Below, in pieces: positions 8,941-17,837 of a DNA stretch of 64,000 nt. Under the pieces are notes generated by a model. The model ran no database searches. It was not told the DNA's origin and saw only the letters and a list, made by a program, of their open reading frames with translations. Position 1 is the first letter of the stretch. Each line of letters opens with the position of its first letter. This DNA is from Prevotella sp. MGM1. Its GTDB lineage: Bacteria; Bacteroidota; Bacteroidia; Bacteroidales; Bacteroidaceae. The DNA lies in the NCBI RefSeq assembly GCF_002933775.1, contig NZ_BEWV01000203.1:60633-124632 (forward strand). Direction: 5' to 3'. Position numbers and translations under genes: made by a program.

Positions 8941-9699
8941 ATGACACAAGTATGGATAAGTGCCGCCGGACTGTGCGGCGCGTCGATTTTCGGAGCCATA
9001 TTGGGCTTCTTGTTCAAGGAGTTGCCCCGCAAGTGGAATGACACCGTGCTGGGCTATTGCGCAGGCGTGATGCTTGCCGCCTCCACGCTCGGGCTGATAG
9101 TGCCTGCGTTCGATATGTGCGGTGCGGGCAGTTGCTGGGTGGTGGTTGCCGGTGTCATGGGCGGGGCGTTGTTTCTCAATGTGCTTGACCTTGTGACCCC
9201 TCACATGCACCATATCACGGGGCTTTCGCCCGAGGAGCATACCAGCAACAAGCGGCTTAAAAACATATTGCTCTTCGTCATGGCCATTGCCATACACAAA
9301 CTGCCCGAGGGTATAGCGGCCGGAGTGAGTCTCAGCGATATGTCAGACGGCACGTCGTGGACAGTATCGTTTGGAATTGCTTTGCAGAACGTACCCGAAG
9401 GCATGGTCATCATAGCCCCGTTGCTCGTGGCCGGTGTTACCCGGTTGCGCACTTTCGCCATATCCGTTGCCATCGGTCTGCTCGAAGTGGCGGGTGTTTG
9501 GCTCGGGTTTGCTCTCGGCAGCGTGTCTGAGGTTTTTCTTCCGGTCATGCTCGGTTTTGCGGGTGGTGCCATGCTGTATGTCACTTCCGACGAGATGATA
9601 CCGGAGGTACACGCCAACGGTTGCCAGAAGCAGGCCACATACGCTTTGCTTCTCGGTTTCATGACTATGATTGTGCTTGAAAAGATTTTCGATTTATAA
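8941..9699 (+). CDS. ZIP family divalent metal transporter (ZupT-like)
   Basis: A 252-residue membrane protein with about eight hydrophobic segments. The paired metal-site motifs of ZIP transporters are present: HKLPEGIAAG in one helix and NVPEGMVIIAPLL in the next. A short His-containing cytoplasmic loop (THMHHITGLSPEEH region) precedes them. ZIP proteins bring zinc or iron into the cytoplasm; metal choice cannot be read from sequence. It lies 118 bp after bcp in the same direction. Confidence 0.9.
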   Translation: MTQVWISAAGLCGASIFGAILGFLFKELPRKWNDTVLGYCAGVMLAASTLGLIVPAFDMCGAGSCWVVVAGVMGGALFLNVLDLVTPHMHHITGLSPEEHTSNKRLKNILLFVMAIAIHKLPEGIAAGVSLSDMSDGTSWTVSFGIALQNVPEGMVIIAPLLVAGVTRLRTFAISVAIGLLEVAGVWLGFALGSVSEVFLPVMLGFAGGAMLYVTSDEMIPEVHANGCQKQATYALLLGFMTMIVLEKIFDL

Positions 9700-9768
9700 T
9701 CTCTTTAACGTTATGGTGACAGTTTTTTCCGGGCGGCATGTTACCGGGAATTTTTTAATAAAAGACAG

Positions 9769-10161
9769 ATGAAAACAAAGATAGGACAGGCCGTGGAGCG
9801 AAAGGCTTCCGGCAAGTACAATTGTGCGCAGGCCGTGGCCTGCACTTACTGTGGGGAGGCCGGCATTGATGAGGTTGTCATGCGGGATGTCACAAACGCT
9901 TTCGGCGTTGGTATGGGCAATATGGAAGGCACTTGCGGCGCTATTGTGGGTGCGGGTGTGGTTCTGGGGTTGAGATATGGCGATCGTGCGAAGTCGATGA
10001 AAGCCATGAAGCGGATTATGAACAGGTTTCAGCACCGTAACGGCTCTACCGTCTGCAAGATGTTGAAAGGAACGGAAAACAAGTGCGTGCTCCGTGAATG
10101 CAATGACTGCGTGGCTGATGCCGCTGAGTTTTTGGAGGAGGCTCTCGAAGCGAGTGAGTGA
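9769..10161 (+). CDS. C_GCAxxG_C_C family putative redox protein
   Basis: A 130-residue protein whose cysteine spacing fits the C_GCAxxG_C_C family: NCAQAVACTYC near residues 19-29, GTCGAIVGAG near 58-67, and a C-terminal cluster with C...C..C (CVLRECNDCVADAAEFL). Family members are small, probably cytoplasmic proteins with a conserved Cys set, thought to bind a redox cofactor or metal; no firm biochemical role is known. It follows the ZIP gene by 69 bp. Confidence 0.85.
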   Translation: MKTKIGQAVERKASGKYNCAQAVACTYCGEAGIDEVVMRDVTNAFGVGMGNMEGTCGAIVGAGVVLGLRYGDRAKSMKAMKRIMNRFQHRNGSTVCKMLKGTENKCVLRECNDCVADAAEFLEEALEASE

Positions 10162-10240
10162 ACGGCCGCAGGCCTGATGCCGGTGTGATAGACGGATCCG
10201 ACGCCTTTATGGCGGTATGCCGCCATGATGTCGGCCGGTG

Positions 10241-11257
10241 TCAGAACGGTATGGAATAACCTATGCCTGCGTCAATACATTTTTCCGTTTCGCATCCCGA
10301 TAAGTGCCTCAGGCCGTATTCGGCCTTTATAGTCAGGTTGCTTATCGGCGATATGTTTATTCCGAATGTCCATTTTGCCATATCCGGTTCGGCGGTGTGG
10401 GCTGTCCTGTCGTGGCGCACAAACGGTATTGCCGATATCCGTTCCGCTGTCATCAGGCTGCCGATGTCGTAACCTATTTCCGCTCCAAACGAGCGTCCGC
10501 CGTCAGCACTTCGGTATATAAGCGACCCGTCGGCCGTGATGCCGTTGTTTTCGTAGTCGGCAGACAGGGCGCAATAGAATGTCGTGCCGTTCTGCCGGTC
10601 GAAACAGTCGGCAAAGGCGTGTATCATGCCGTGGTGCGGTTTTCCAGCAAATCCTCCGATGCCTATGCGCAAACCGTCGGCCGGCCGTAAGTCAGCCGTG
10701 ACGGCCGAACCTAACATTGTGGTGTTGCTCAACGTGAAGTCGGAGTATGCCAGCAGGGCCACCGACCATGACACGTTCTTATACTGTCCGTGTAGAGCCG
10801 CTCCAGCCTCATGCCATGTCATGGGCATTATCCTTGATTCGCTTTCCGGATCGTATATGGTCAGCGCCGGACCGCCGGCGTTCGTTATTCCTATTGGAAT
10901 GTCCACTATTCCGAACTTGATGTTCAGCGCGTCGCTCCATCGCTTATTGACATACAGTTTGTTGGACGAGAAATTGTCTTTCAGGTCGTTGCACCATTCT
11001 CCGTCTTCATGGATGCGCTCGTATTCCAGTTCAACCTCAATGCTCCACCCGCGGCCAAACTCAGCCGTGGCCGCACCCACGATGTGCGGAAAGTCCCATA
11101 TCGTGCGTTCGTTTCCGTAGTATCTGTGGCCGTGGTTCACCTCGGTATATATTTCTCCCGATAACCTTTTGCTGTCTGTGATGTCTTGTCCGGCCGCTGT
11201 TGTCGCGACGGCCATGTTAATGACGCAACTTGCAATGATGGTTTCTATTCTTTTCAT
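10241..11257 (-). CDS. Outer-membrane beta-barrel protein (porin-like), function unknown
   Basis: 338 residues using the ATG at 11257; a longer frame to 11290 would put extra charged residues before the signal peptide MKRIETIIASCVINMAVATT. The mature part alternates polar and aromatic residues in short strands and ends in YSIPF with a terminal Phe, the usual signature for beta-barrel assembly. Phrases such as KFGIVDIPIG and MTWHEAGAAL recall phosphate-porin-like barrels of Bacteroidetes. Substrate unknown. A minus-strand -7 box TATCTTTG at 11288-11295 lies about 30 bp upstream of the start. Confidence 0.75.
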   Translation of the reverse strand: MKRIETIIASCVINMAVATTAAGQDITDSKRLSGEIYTEVNHGHRYYGNERTIWDFPHIVGAATAEFGRGWSIEVELEYERIHEDGEWCNDLKDNFSSNKLYVNKRWSDALNIKFGIVDIPIGITNAGGPALTIYDPESESRIMPMTWHEAGAALHGQYKNVSWSVALLAYSDFTLSNTTMLGSAVTADLRPADGLRIGIGGFAGKPHHGMIHAFADCFDRQNGTTFYCALSADYENNGITADGSLIYRSADGGRSFGAEIGYDIGSLMTAERISAIPFVRHDRTAHTAEPDMAKWTFGINISPISNLTIKAEYGLRHLSGCETEKCIDAGIGYSIPF

Positions 11258-11526
11258 CTGTAACTGTCGAAATCTTGTTTGGGCATGCAAAGATACGGAA
11301 TTTATTTATATTTCCGTTTTATCCGGGTTTGTGGTATGTCTGTCCAAGGGCATGTGGCAGTTTGTGGATGTGTTGTGCTTTGTAAATAAAATATCATGCG
11401 TGTTTGTGTGCGGCAGGATGGCCGGCCGTGTGATTATTGCCGGCCTTGCGGTGGTGAAAACTTTGAATTATGATACGTTTCGGGGCGGTTTGCCGTCTTT
11501 TATGCGTTTGTTCGTTCGCTTTGTCG

Positions 11527-11627
11527 CAACGGGATACCCGTTGGGTTCCATTTAGCCGCTAAACGGAATGCGTTTAGCGGCTAAATGCAATGCGTTTAGT
11601 ATCCCGTCGCATTGTAACGGGTATCCT
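11527..11627 (-). repeat. Palindromic repeat tail of composite unit A
   Basis: About 100 bp of short palindromes. AACGGGATACCCGTT at 11528-11542 is perfect. TTTAGCCGCTAAA (11551-11563) and its complement TTTAGCGGCTAAA (11573-11585) form a 13-bp inverted pair. Further CGGGTATCC-type pieces follow to 11627. The same motifs, including TTTAGCGGCTAAA, recur at 32.4 kb and relatives at 22.8 and 50.8 kb. Confidence 0.8.
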
Positions 11628-11635
11628 AATGCAGA

Positions 11636-11678
11636 CGCAAAAAAGGCTTCCGATGTTGTTTTCGGAAGCCTTTTTGCG
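11636..11678. terminator. Intrinsic terminator of composite unit A
   Basis: Perfect stem with arms around GGCTTCCGA and TCGGAAGCC, flanked by AAAAAA on the left and TTTTT on the right. On the minus strand it would end the transcript from the promoter at 12009-12039; it may also act on plus-strand readthrough. Confidence 0.8.
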
Positions 11679-11777
11679 AGTTCGTGGTATCAGGATGTGC
11701 CGGTGTGTGCCGGCTGTGTATGCAAACATCACATGCGGATGGTTTGCATTGCGGATGTCGCCACCGCATATTGGTAT

Positions 11778-11975
11778 TTATCCGGTATGTATAATGCCGG
11801 GAAATACTATACATACCATATAGTGAAGCCTTGTTTTTCGATGCGAATTTGATGATGGTTGCGGCATGTTGAAGTCCCGGATGTCAAAAAGTGATGTTTC
11901 GAGACGTCTTTTTTTCTTGTGCTGTGAGTGGATTGTAGTATGGGTATTGTATGTTGTTTTGTAAAATATTATCAT
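11778..11975 (-). CDS. Small ORF of composite unit A (MIxxYK family), hypothetical
   Basis: A 65-codon frame starting MIIFYKTTYN. Its first residues match the tiny ORFs at 22488 (MINIYKRTYC) and 50483 (MINIYKTPAR), and the DNA around each start is alike (ATGATAAATATTTACAA and close variants). It lies 34 bp downstream of a full Bacteroidetes promoter and ahead of a terminator. The middle is rich in His, Lys and Arg, with no domain or membrane segment. Translation is not proven; the unit could equally work as a small RNA. Confidence 0.4.
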   Translation of the reverse strand: MIIFYKTTYNTHTTIHSQHKKKRRLETSLFDIRDFNMPQPSSNSHRKTRLHYMVCIVFPGIIHTG

Positions 11976-12008
11976 GGTATTTGTGCTCTGTTATGGTTTT
12001 GTCTTTCA

Positions 12009-12059
12009 CAAAGTTATGTTTTAAACCGCCATGTCGCAAGCGTTACCGCGATACACTTT
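12009..12059 (-). promoter_or_regulatory. Promoter of composite unit A with upstream box
   Basis: On the minus strand: -7 box TAACTTTG (12009-12016), 20-bp spacer, TTG (12037-12039), then 3 bp upstream the box AAAGTGTATCGCGGTAA (12043-12059). The same box lies 2-3 bp before the -33 element in units B, C and D. Confidence 0.7.
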
Positions 12060-12169
12060 ACTATACATCAGTCGATATTTTACGGCATATAAACTCTTTG
12101 TCGTACCGGCGTTTGTATCTTTTTGTATGCACATTAAATCAGGAAATGCGCAATTTTAATGCTTTTTTC

Positions 12170-12200
12170 TTTGTCATGAGCGAGAAAAAGATTACTTTTG
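12170..12200 (+). promoter_or_regulatory. Promoter of the etfB-etfA operon
   Basis: TTTG at 12170-12173, 19-bp spacer, TACTTTTG at 12193-12200; the etfB ATG is 80 bp downstream. The leader contains a GC-rich hairpin (CCCCGCC...GGCGGGG type) near 12219-12244. Confidence 0.7.
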
Positions 12201-12279
12201 CATATATTACTATGGTGTGCCCCGCCGCCCTGTGGTGACGGGGCACATTCTGACTGACTAACAATACAATATAATTTTT

Positions 12280-13149
12280 ATGAGTTTGAAAATCGTAGTA
12301 CTTGCAAAGCAAGTTCCTGACACACGAAATGTGGGCAAGGATGCGATGACAGCCGAAGGCACGGTCAATCGCGCTGCGCTGCCCGCAATCTTTAACCCCG
12401 AAGATCTGAACGCTCTCGAACAGGCGCTGCGCCTCAAAGAGCAAAATCCCGGCTCTACGGTCGGAATACTGACTATGGGCCCGCCCCGCGCTGCCGAAAT
12501 CATACGGCAGGGGCTTTATCGAGGCGCCGACACCGGATGGCTGCTTACCGACCGCCTGTTTGCCGGAGCGGATACGCTGGCCACATCGTATGCGCTGGCC
12601 ACGGCGATAAAGAAAATCGGTGATGTGGACGTGGTTATCGGAGGCCGTCAGGCCATCGACGGAGACACGGCCCAGGTGGGTCCCCAGGTGGCCCAGAAGC
12701 TCGGTCTCAACCAGGTGACATACGCCGAGGAGATATTGAAATGCGAAGACGGCAAGCTGACTATCCGCCGGCAGATAGACGGAGGAGTGGAGACAGTGGA
12801 GACACCGATGCCCGTAGTGGTGACGGTGAACGGAAGCGCGGCTCCATGCCGCCCGTGCAACGCCAAGCTTGTGATGAAATTCAAGCGCGCCACGGCTCCG
12901 ATGGAACGTACCGACGACATGCCTTACAAGGAACTGTATGCCGAGCGTCCGTATCTGACGCTCAACCAGTGGTCGGTGGCCGATGTGGACGGCGATCCGC
13001 AGCAGTGCGGACTGAGCGGTTCGCCCACTAAGGTGAAGGCCGTGAAGAACATCGTGTTCCAGGCCAAGGAGTGCAAGACCCTCACGGGAGGCGACGCAGA
13101 CATCGAGTGCATGATAAAAGAACTGCTCGACGAGAAGATTATCGGATAA
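12280..13149 (+). CDS. etfB: Electron transfer flavoprotein beta subunit (FixA family)
   Basis: A 289-residue EtfB: early LKIVVLAKQVPDT, the EDLNALEQALRLKE stretch, the nucleotide-binding IGGRQAIDGDTAQVGPQVAQ near residues 120-140 and the helix-loop EILKCEDGKLTIRRQIDGG. It forms a heterodimer with EtfA, binds AMP (or FAD in bifurcating forms) and accepts electrons from the acyl-CoA dehydrogenase encoded downstream. etfA starts 24 bp after its stop. Confidence 0.95.
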   Translation: MSLKIVVLAKQVPDTRNVGKDAMTAEGTVNRAALPAIFNPEDLNALEQALRLKEQNPGSTVGILTMGPPRAAEIIRQGLYRGADTGWLLTDRLFAGADTLATSYALATAIKKIGDVDVVIGGRQAIDGDTAQVGPQVAQKLGLNQVTYAEEILKCEDGKLTIRRQIDGGVETVETPMPVVVTVNGSAAPCRPCNAKLVMKFKRATAPMERTDDMPYKELYAERPYLTLNQWSVADVDGDPQQCGLSGSPTKVKAVKNIVFQAKECKTLTGGDADIECMIKELLDEKIIG

Positions 13150-13173
13150 TTACGAATAATGACAGACGAAATT

Positions 13174-14196
13174 ATGAATAACGTTTTTGTTTATATAGAA
13201 ATAGAAGGCATTGAGGTGCAGGAAGTCTCTCAGGAGCTGCTCACCAAAGGCCGCAAGCTGGCTGACGAACTGGGTGTGGAGCTGCATGCCGTCGTTGCCG
13301 GAACAGGAATCAAGGGAGCTGTTGAGGAACAGATACTGCCGTATGGCGTGGACAAACTCTTTGTCTTCGACGCCGAGGGGCTGTTCCCGTACACATCCGC
13401 CCCGCATACTGATATTCTCGTAAACCTTTTCAAGGAGGAGAACCCGCAGATATGCCTCATGGGCGCCACGGTGATAGGCCGTGATCTCGGGCCACGCGTG
13501 TCGTCGTCGCTTACCAGCGGACTGACGGCCGACTGCACAGAGCTTGAAATAGGCTCGTATGAAGACAAGAAGAGCGGCAGGACATTCGAGAACCTGCTCT
13601 ACCAGATACGTCCGGCGTTCGGTGGAAATATCGTTGCTACCATCGTGAATCCCGAGCACCGTCCGCAGATGGCAACTGTGCGCAGCGGCGTGATGCAGAA
13701 AGCCGTATATGAGGGCGACTGCCGCAAGGAAGTTGTATATCCCGAGGTCGGCAAATATGTATCGCCGGAAGCTTTCGTCGTGAAAGTTCTCGACCGCCAC
13801 GTGGAGGCGGCCAAGCACAATCTCAAAGGTGCTCCCATCGTGGTGGCCGGCGGTTATGGCGTTGGCAGCAAGGAAGGGTTCGACCTTCTCTTCAAGCTTG
13901 CCAAGGAACTGCATGGTGAGGTCGGCGCGAGCCGCGCCGCGGTGGATGCCGGTTGGGCGGATCATGACCGCCAGATAGGGCAGACCGGTGTCACCGTTCA
14001 CCCGAAAGTGTACATCGCCTGCGGTATCAGCGGACAGATACAGCATATCGCCGGCATGCAGGACTCTGGCATCATCATCTCTGTGAACAGCGATCCGGAG
14101 GCACCAATCAACAAAATCGCCGACTATGTGATCACCGGTACGGTGGAAGAGGTGGTGCCGAAGCTGATAAAGTATTACAAGGCGAATAACAAGTGA
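13174..14196 (+). CDS. etfA: Electron transfer flavoprotein alpha subunit
   Basis: 340 residues using the ATG at 13174 (MNNVFVYIEIEG), which matches the usual Bacteroidales start; an in-frame ATG at 13159 would add five residues. The N-terminal domain has MGATVIGRDLGPRVSS, and the C-terminal FAD domain has GVGSKEGF, ASRAAVDAGW, QIGQTG, CGISGQIQHIAGM and SVNSDPEAPI, all conserved FAD-contact motifs. With EtfB it passes electrons from the acyl-CoA dehydrogenase to the membrane quinone pool or other acceptors. Confidence 0.95.
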   Translation: MNNVFVYIEIEGIEVQEVSQELLTKGRKLADELGVELHAVVAGTGIKGAVEEQILPYGVDKLFVFDAEGLFPYTSAPHTDILVNLFKEENPQICLMGATVIGRDLGPRVSSSLTSGLTADCTELEIGSYEDKKSGRTFENLLYQIRPAFGGNIVATIVNPEHRPQMATVRSGVMQKAVYEGDCRKEVVYPEVGKYVSPEAFVVKVLDRHVEAAKHNLKGAPIVVAGGYGVGSKEGFDLLFKLAKELHGEVGASRAAVDAGWADHDRQIGQTGVTVHPKVYIACGISGQIQHIAGMQDSGIIISVNSDPEAPINKIADYVITGTVEEVVPKLIKYYKANNK

Positions 14197-14225
14197 TTGT
14201 AGAACAGGAGTTGAGAATAAGAAAC

Positions 14226-14277
14226 TTAGGAAGTTAAAGAAGTTAGGGGAAGTCAAGGAAGTTAAAGGACAATACCT
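14226..14277 (+). repeat. Left arm of 52-bp inverted repeat framing the four-helix-bundle gene
   Basis: Made of about four GAAGTTAAGG-like tandem units and ending AAAGGACAATACCT one base before the ATG at 14279. Its complement lies at 14666-14718, with about 49 of 52 positions matching and one single-base gap. The AAAGGA stretch that could bind the ribosome is inside the potential stem. Confidence 0.9.
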
Positions 14278-14278
14278 C

Positions 14279-14665
14279 ATGACATATAGCTTTGAGAATA
14301 TTATAGCCTGGCAGAAAGCACATGCGTTTGTGTTGTCGGTATACAGAGTGACCCGTCATTTCCCGGAAGACGAGAAGTACGGACTGATATCACAGTTTCG
14401 CAGAGCGGCCGTTTCGATAGAAGCGAATATCGCTGAAGGCTATAAGCGATTGGGAAAAGTTGATAAATTGAGGTTCTTCAATATCTCACAGGGCAGTCTT
14501 GAAGAGTGCAGATCATATAATCTTCTTTCAAGAGACCTTGGACTTTTGCGTCCGGGAGAGTTCGAATTGCTGCACAGCAGCATAGAGGAAACAAGTAAAT
14601 TCCTTAACTCATATTGCAGGGCGATAGTCAATGACAACGCCATGAGGGATGAAAAGAGTAAGTAA
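14279..14665 (+). CDS. Four-helix-bundle protein, 23S rRNA intervening-sequence (IVP) family
   Basis: 128 residues with the family pattern: IIAWQKAHAFVLSVYRVTRHFP, then EKYGLISQFRRAAVSIEANIAEGYKR and an FFNISQGSLEECRSY helix; four predicted amphipathic helices. Related proteins are encoded in intervening sequences of some 23S rRNA genes, and the fold is shared with the Avd accessory protein of diversity-generating retroelements; the biochemical role of stand-alone copies is not known. It sits between etfA and the acyl-CoA dehydrogenase gene, and both start and stop codons abut the arms of a 52-bp inverted repeat, so it looks like an inserted cassette. Confidence 0.88.
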   Translation: MTYSFENIIAWQKAHAFVLSVYRVTRHFPEDEKYGLISQFRRAAVSIEANIAEGYKRLGKVDKLRFFNISQGSLEECRSYNLLSRDLGLLRPGEFELLHSSIEETSKFLNSYCRAIVNDNAMRDEKSK

Positions 14666-14718
14666 AGGTATTGTCCTTTAACTTCCTTAACTTCCCGTAA
14701 CTTCTTTAACTTCCGTAA
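14666..14718 (+). repeat. Right arm of inverted repeat framing the four-helix-bundle gene
   Basis: Begins with the base after the stop codon: AGGTATTGTCCTTTAACTTC and further TTAACTTCC-like units to 14718. In mRNA it can pair with 14226-14277 to give a stem of about 50 bp that loops out the whole gene. Confidence 0.9.
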
Positions 14719-14733
14719 AAAATAAAGAATAAA

Positions 14734-16461
14734 ATGGCAAATTATTATAGCGATCATCCGGAACTTGAGTTCCATCTTCATCATCCTTTGATGAAGCGTA
14801 TAGTTGAATTGAAAGAGCGCGGCTATGCGGATAAAGATAAATTTGAAGACGCGCCGGTCGACTATGAGGATGCGATAGAGAACTACAAGCGCATTCTCGA
14901 TATAACCGGTGATGTGGCGGCGAACATCCTCGAGCCTAATTCGGAGAGTGTGGACCTTGAAGGTCCTCATCTGGAAAACGGCCGTATGATTTACGCCTCG
15001 AAGACAGTTGAGAACATGGATGCCACCCGCAAGGCCGGGCTATGGGGCATAAGCATGCCCCGCAGGTATGGCGGACTGAACCTGCCGAACACCACATTCT
15101 CGATGCTCAGCGAGGTGATAGCCGCCGCTGACGCCGGTTTCCAGAATATATGGAGCCTCCAGTCATGCATAGACACGCTCTATGAGTTCGGCAGCGAAGA
15201 GCAGCGAGAAAAATACATACCCCGTATATGTGCGGGCGAGACCATGAGCATGGACCTCACCGAGCCTGATGCCGGTTCGGATTTGCAGCGTGTGATGCTC
15301 AAAGCCACATACTCGGAGAAAGACGGTTGCTGGCTTCTCAACGGAGTGAAGCGCTTTATAACAAACGGTGACAGCGACATACACCTTGTGCTGGCACGTT
15401 CCGAAGAGGGCACACACGACGGCCGCGGACTGTCGATGTTTATCTACGACAAGCGTCAGGGCGGTGTGGACGTGCGCCACATAGAGCACAAACTCGGCAT
15501 ACACGGCTCGCCGACATGTGAGCTTACATACAAGAACGCCAAAGCGGAACTTTGCGGAAGTACCCGTATGGGACTTATAAAGTATGTCATGGCTCTTATG
15601 AACGGCGCCCGTCTGGGCATCGCCGCACAGAGTGTTGGTGTGGAGCAGGAAGCGTACAACGAGGCTCTGGCATACGCCAAGGACCGTGCCCAGTTCGGAC
15701 AGAAGATCATCGATTTTCCGGCGGTATACGATATGCTCAGCCGCATGAAGGCCAAACTCGACGCGGGACGCTCGCTTCTCTATCAGACAGCACGCTATGT
15801 AGATATCTACAAGGCTCTCGAAGATATTGCCCGCGACCGTAAGCTCACTCCCGAGGAGCGTGCGGAGCTGAAGAAATACACGCGTCTGGCAGATGCCTTC
15901 ACGCCGCTTGCAAAGGGTATGAACTCCGAATATGCCAACCAGAACGCATACGACGCAATCTCGGTGCATGGCGGTTCGGGCTTCATCATGGAGTACAAGT
16001 GCCAGCGTCTGTTCCGCGACGCCCGCATATTCTCTATATATGAGGGTACGACGCAGCTCCAGGTGGTGGCAGCTATCCGCTATATAACCAACGGTACGTG
16101 CCTTGCTATCATTAAGGAAATGCTCGAAAATGCCGTGGCTCCCGAGTTGCAGGCTCTCAAAGAGCGTGTCGTTCCGATGGTTGCGAAGCTCGAGGGGGCC
16201 ATCGAGACCGTCAAGGCGGCCGACAACCAGTGTGTGCTCGACTTCCTTGCACGCCGTCTGTATGAGATGACGGCCGACATAATAATGTCTCTTCTCATAC
16301 TCGATGACGCCACACGCGCTCCCGAACTCTTCACAAAGAGTGCCAACGTGTACGTGCGTCATGCCGAGGCCGAGGTCGAGGGACACTTCGGTTTCATTAA
16401 GAACTTCCGTCCGGAAGACATCGAGTACTACATCGCACAGCAGAAAGCGGCAGAGGAATAA
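14734..16461 (+). CDS. Acyl-CoA dehydrogenase family protein
   Basis: A 575-residue flavoprotein, longer than the ~380 residues of short-chain acyl-CoA dehydrogenases because of N- and C-terminal extensions. Conserved stretches: DLTEPDAGSDLQ (substrate/FAD loop), GVKRFITNGD, KLGIHGSPTCEL, the DRAQFGQKI helix, and IYEGTTQLQV, whose Glu occupies the place of the catalytic base in many family members. It oxidises an acyl-CoA to enoyl-CoA and hands electrons to EtfAB encoded just upstream. Substrate chain length cannot be told. The operon ends at a strong terminator. Confidence 0.92.
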   Translation: MANYYSDHPELEFHLHHPLMKRIVELKERGYADKDKFEDAPVDYEDAIENYKRILDITGDVAANILEPNSESVDLEGPHLENGRMIYASKTVENMDATRKAGLWGISMPRRYGGLNLPNTTFSMLSEVIAAADAGFQNIWSLQSCIDTLYEFGSEEQREKYIPRICAGETMSMDLTEPDAGSDLQRVMLKATYSEKDGCWLLNGVKRFITNGDSDIHLVLARSEEGTHDGRGLSMFIYDKRQGGVDVRHIEHKLGIHGSPTCELTYKNAKAELCGSTRMGLIKYVMALMNGARLGIAAQSVGVEQEAYNEALAYAKDRAQFGQKIIDFPAVYDMLSRMKAKLDAGRSLLYQTARYVDIYKALEDIARDRKLTPEERAELKKYTRLADAFTPLAKGMNSEYANQNAYDAISVHGGSGFIMEYKCQRLFRDARIFSIYEGTTQLQVVAAIRYITNGTCLAIIKEMLENAVAPELQALKERVVPMVAKLEGAIETVKAADNQCVLDFLARRLYEMTADIIMSLLILDDATRAPELFTKSANVYVRHAEAEVEGHFGFIKNFRPEDIEYYIAQQKAAEE

Positions 16462-16480
16462 GCCGCTGTTCGAGATACGA

Positions 16481-16526
16481 CAAAAAAGAGGCAGACGCTC
16501 GTCAGCGAGCGTCTGCCTCTTTTTTG
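16481..16526. terminator. Terminator after the acyl-CoA dehydrogenase gene
   Basis: A 21-bp perfect stem (CAAAAAAGAGGCAGACGCTC and one more pair, with a TCAG loop) ending in TTTTTTG on plus and the same on minus. It separates the convergent etf-acd operon and mscS-like gene and should work both ways. Confidence 0.9.
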
Positions 16527-16586
16527 TCCCATTTCCTTGACGGTTATATCGTATTCGGCATTTCTTTGCGTTGCATTCGGGTATTG

Positions 16587-17759
16587 TCACGCCTCTCTGC
16601 CGATGTACTGCTGATATATTTTCAGGCCGAAATCAGGCGTTATGGCATATATGTATTCGAAAATGTCGTCACGGTTATGCTCGTAGTTCAGCCACTCCTT
16701 GTCGCTCAGGAAGAAATAGAACTCCACGGGAAGTCCCAACGATGCCGGCTCAAGCTGGTGCACCATTATGGTCATCGAGCTGTTGACCTCAGGATGTCCG
16801 GCAAGGTATCGTTCGGCATATCGGCGGAAAAGGGTCAGGTTCACAGTGTCGGGCGTAATCTCTCCGGCGTTGAAATAGCCTTTCTCCACAAGCCTGTCGC
16901 ACAGTTCACGACCGGCCGGGTGTATGTGGTTGAAGTCGTAATATATCTTGCGGGCAACCCTGCGGCCGTCGCTGTTCTGCATGCCAATCCAGTTTTTGAA
17001 CGAGTCGTCGACGAGGGTTTGCGGTGTCACGGTAACTATCGTGTTGTCGAAATTGCGCACCTTCACCGTTGTCAGCGTGATGTCTTCCACCGTACCGTCC
17101 GCTCCCGCCTTGGGCACCGTTATCCAGTCGCCTTTACGCATCATGTTGTTGCTCGTAAGGCGGATGCCCGCCACGAGTCCTGATATTGTGTCTTTGAATA
17201 CCAGCATCATGATTGCCGATGTGGCACCGAGTCCGGCAAACAGCTTTGTCGGGCTTTTGTCTATTATTATCGCCACCACGGCGATTACGGCAATGAATAT
17301 CATTACGATTTTCAGTACGCCGCAAAACGAGTGGAAATACTGTTGGGTTGACGAGTTGATGTTGTTGCCCAACAGTTTCAATGAGTTGATGAACACTATC
17401 GCCAGGTTTACTGACATGACCGTGATATATACCGCCGTGGCTCGTTCGAGTATTTCATGCACGGTGTCGAAGCGAGTGAAAATCATCGGGAGCAGGACCC
17501 ATACCACTACTGCTGGCACGATGCGGCTTGCCGCTTTCAGTATGTCATCGCCAAGGAGAATGTCGTCCCATGTGACTTTGGTCCGTGCGGTGATATTCCG
17601 TACGATGGGAGTGACAATTTTCCTGAACAGTATTCCGGCTACGGATGCCAGTACCACGGCGACCAGTACGAGCAGGATGAAGCGTGCCACGGTGACCGAC
17701 ATGCCCGTAAGGCCGCACATCTGGATGATTTTGTCAACGTAATATTCGATTTTTATCAT
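16587..17759 (-). CDS. MscS-family mechanosensitive channel (YbdG-like)
   Basis: 390 residues. Several hydrophobic helices in the N-terminal 150 residues are followed by the pore-lining region GLGATSAIMMLVFKDTISGLVAGI and the beta domain GDWITVPKAGADGTVEDITLTTVKVR, then FDNTIVTVTPQTLVDDSFKNW. The C-terminal stretch GLPVEFYFFLS...EYIYAITPDFGLKIYQ closely resembles Escherichia coli YbdG, a miniconductance channel used in osmotic downshock. It is an inner-membrane protein and appears to be a single-gene unit. Confidence 0.9.
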   Translation of the reverse strand: MIKIEYYVDKIIQMCGLTGMSVTVARFILLVLVAVVLASVAGILFRKIVTPIVRNITARTKVTWDDILLGDDILKAASRIVPAVVVWVLLPMIFTRFDTVHEILERATAVYITVMSVNLAIVFINSLKLLGNNINSSTQQYFHSFCGVLKIVMIFIAVIAVVAIIIDKSPTKLFAGLGATSAIMMLVFKDTISGLVAGIRLTSNNMMRKGDWITVPKAGADGTVEDITLTTVKVRNFDNTIVTVTPQTLVDDSFKNWIGMQNSDGRRVARKIYYDFNHIHPAGRELCDRLVEKGYFNAGEITPDTVNLTLFRRYAERYLAGHPEVNSSMTIMVHQLEPASLGLPVEFYFFLSDKEWLNYEHNRDDIFEYIYAITPDFGLKIYQQYIGREA

Positions 17760-17837
17760 TGCATTTGATTTTTTATTGTTTTATGTTTTGATTTACTCTT
17801 TGGTGTCTTGCCGGATCGGATGTGTTGTTTATGAATG

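Noticed and set aside
14279..14665. Diversity-generating retroelement accessory gene (Avd)
   Set aside because: The fold family fits, but there is no reverse transcriptase, template repeat or variable repeat in the window.
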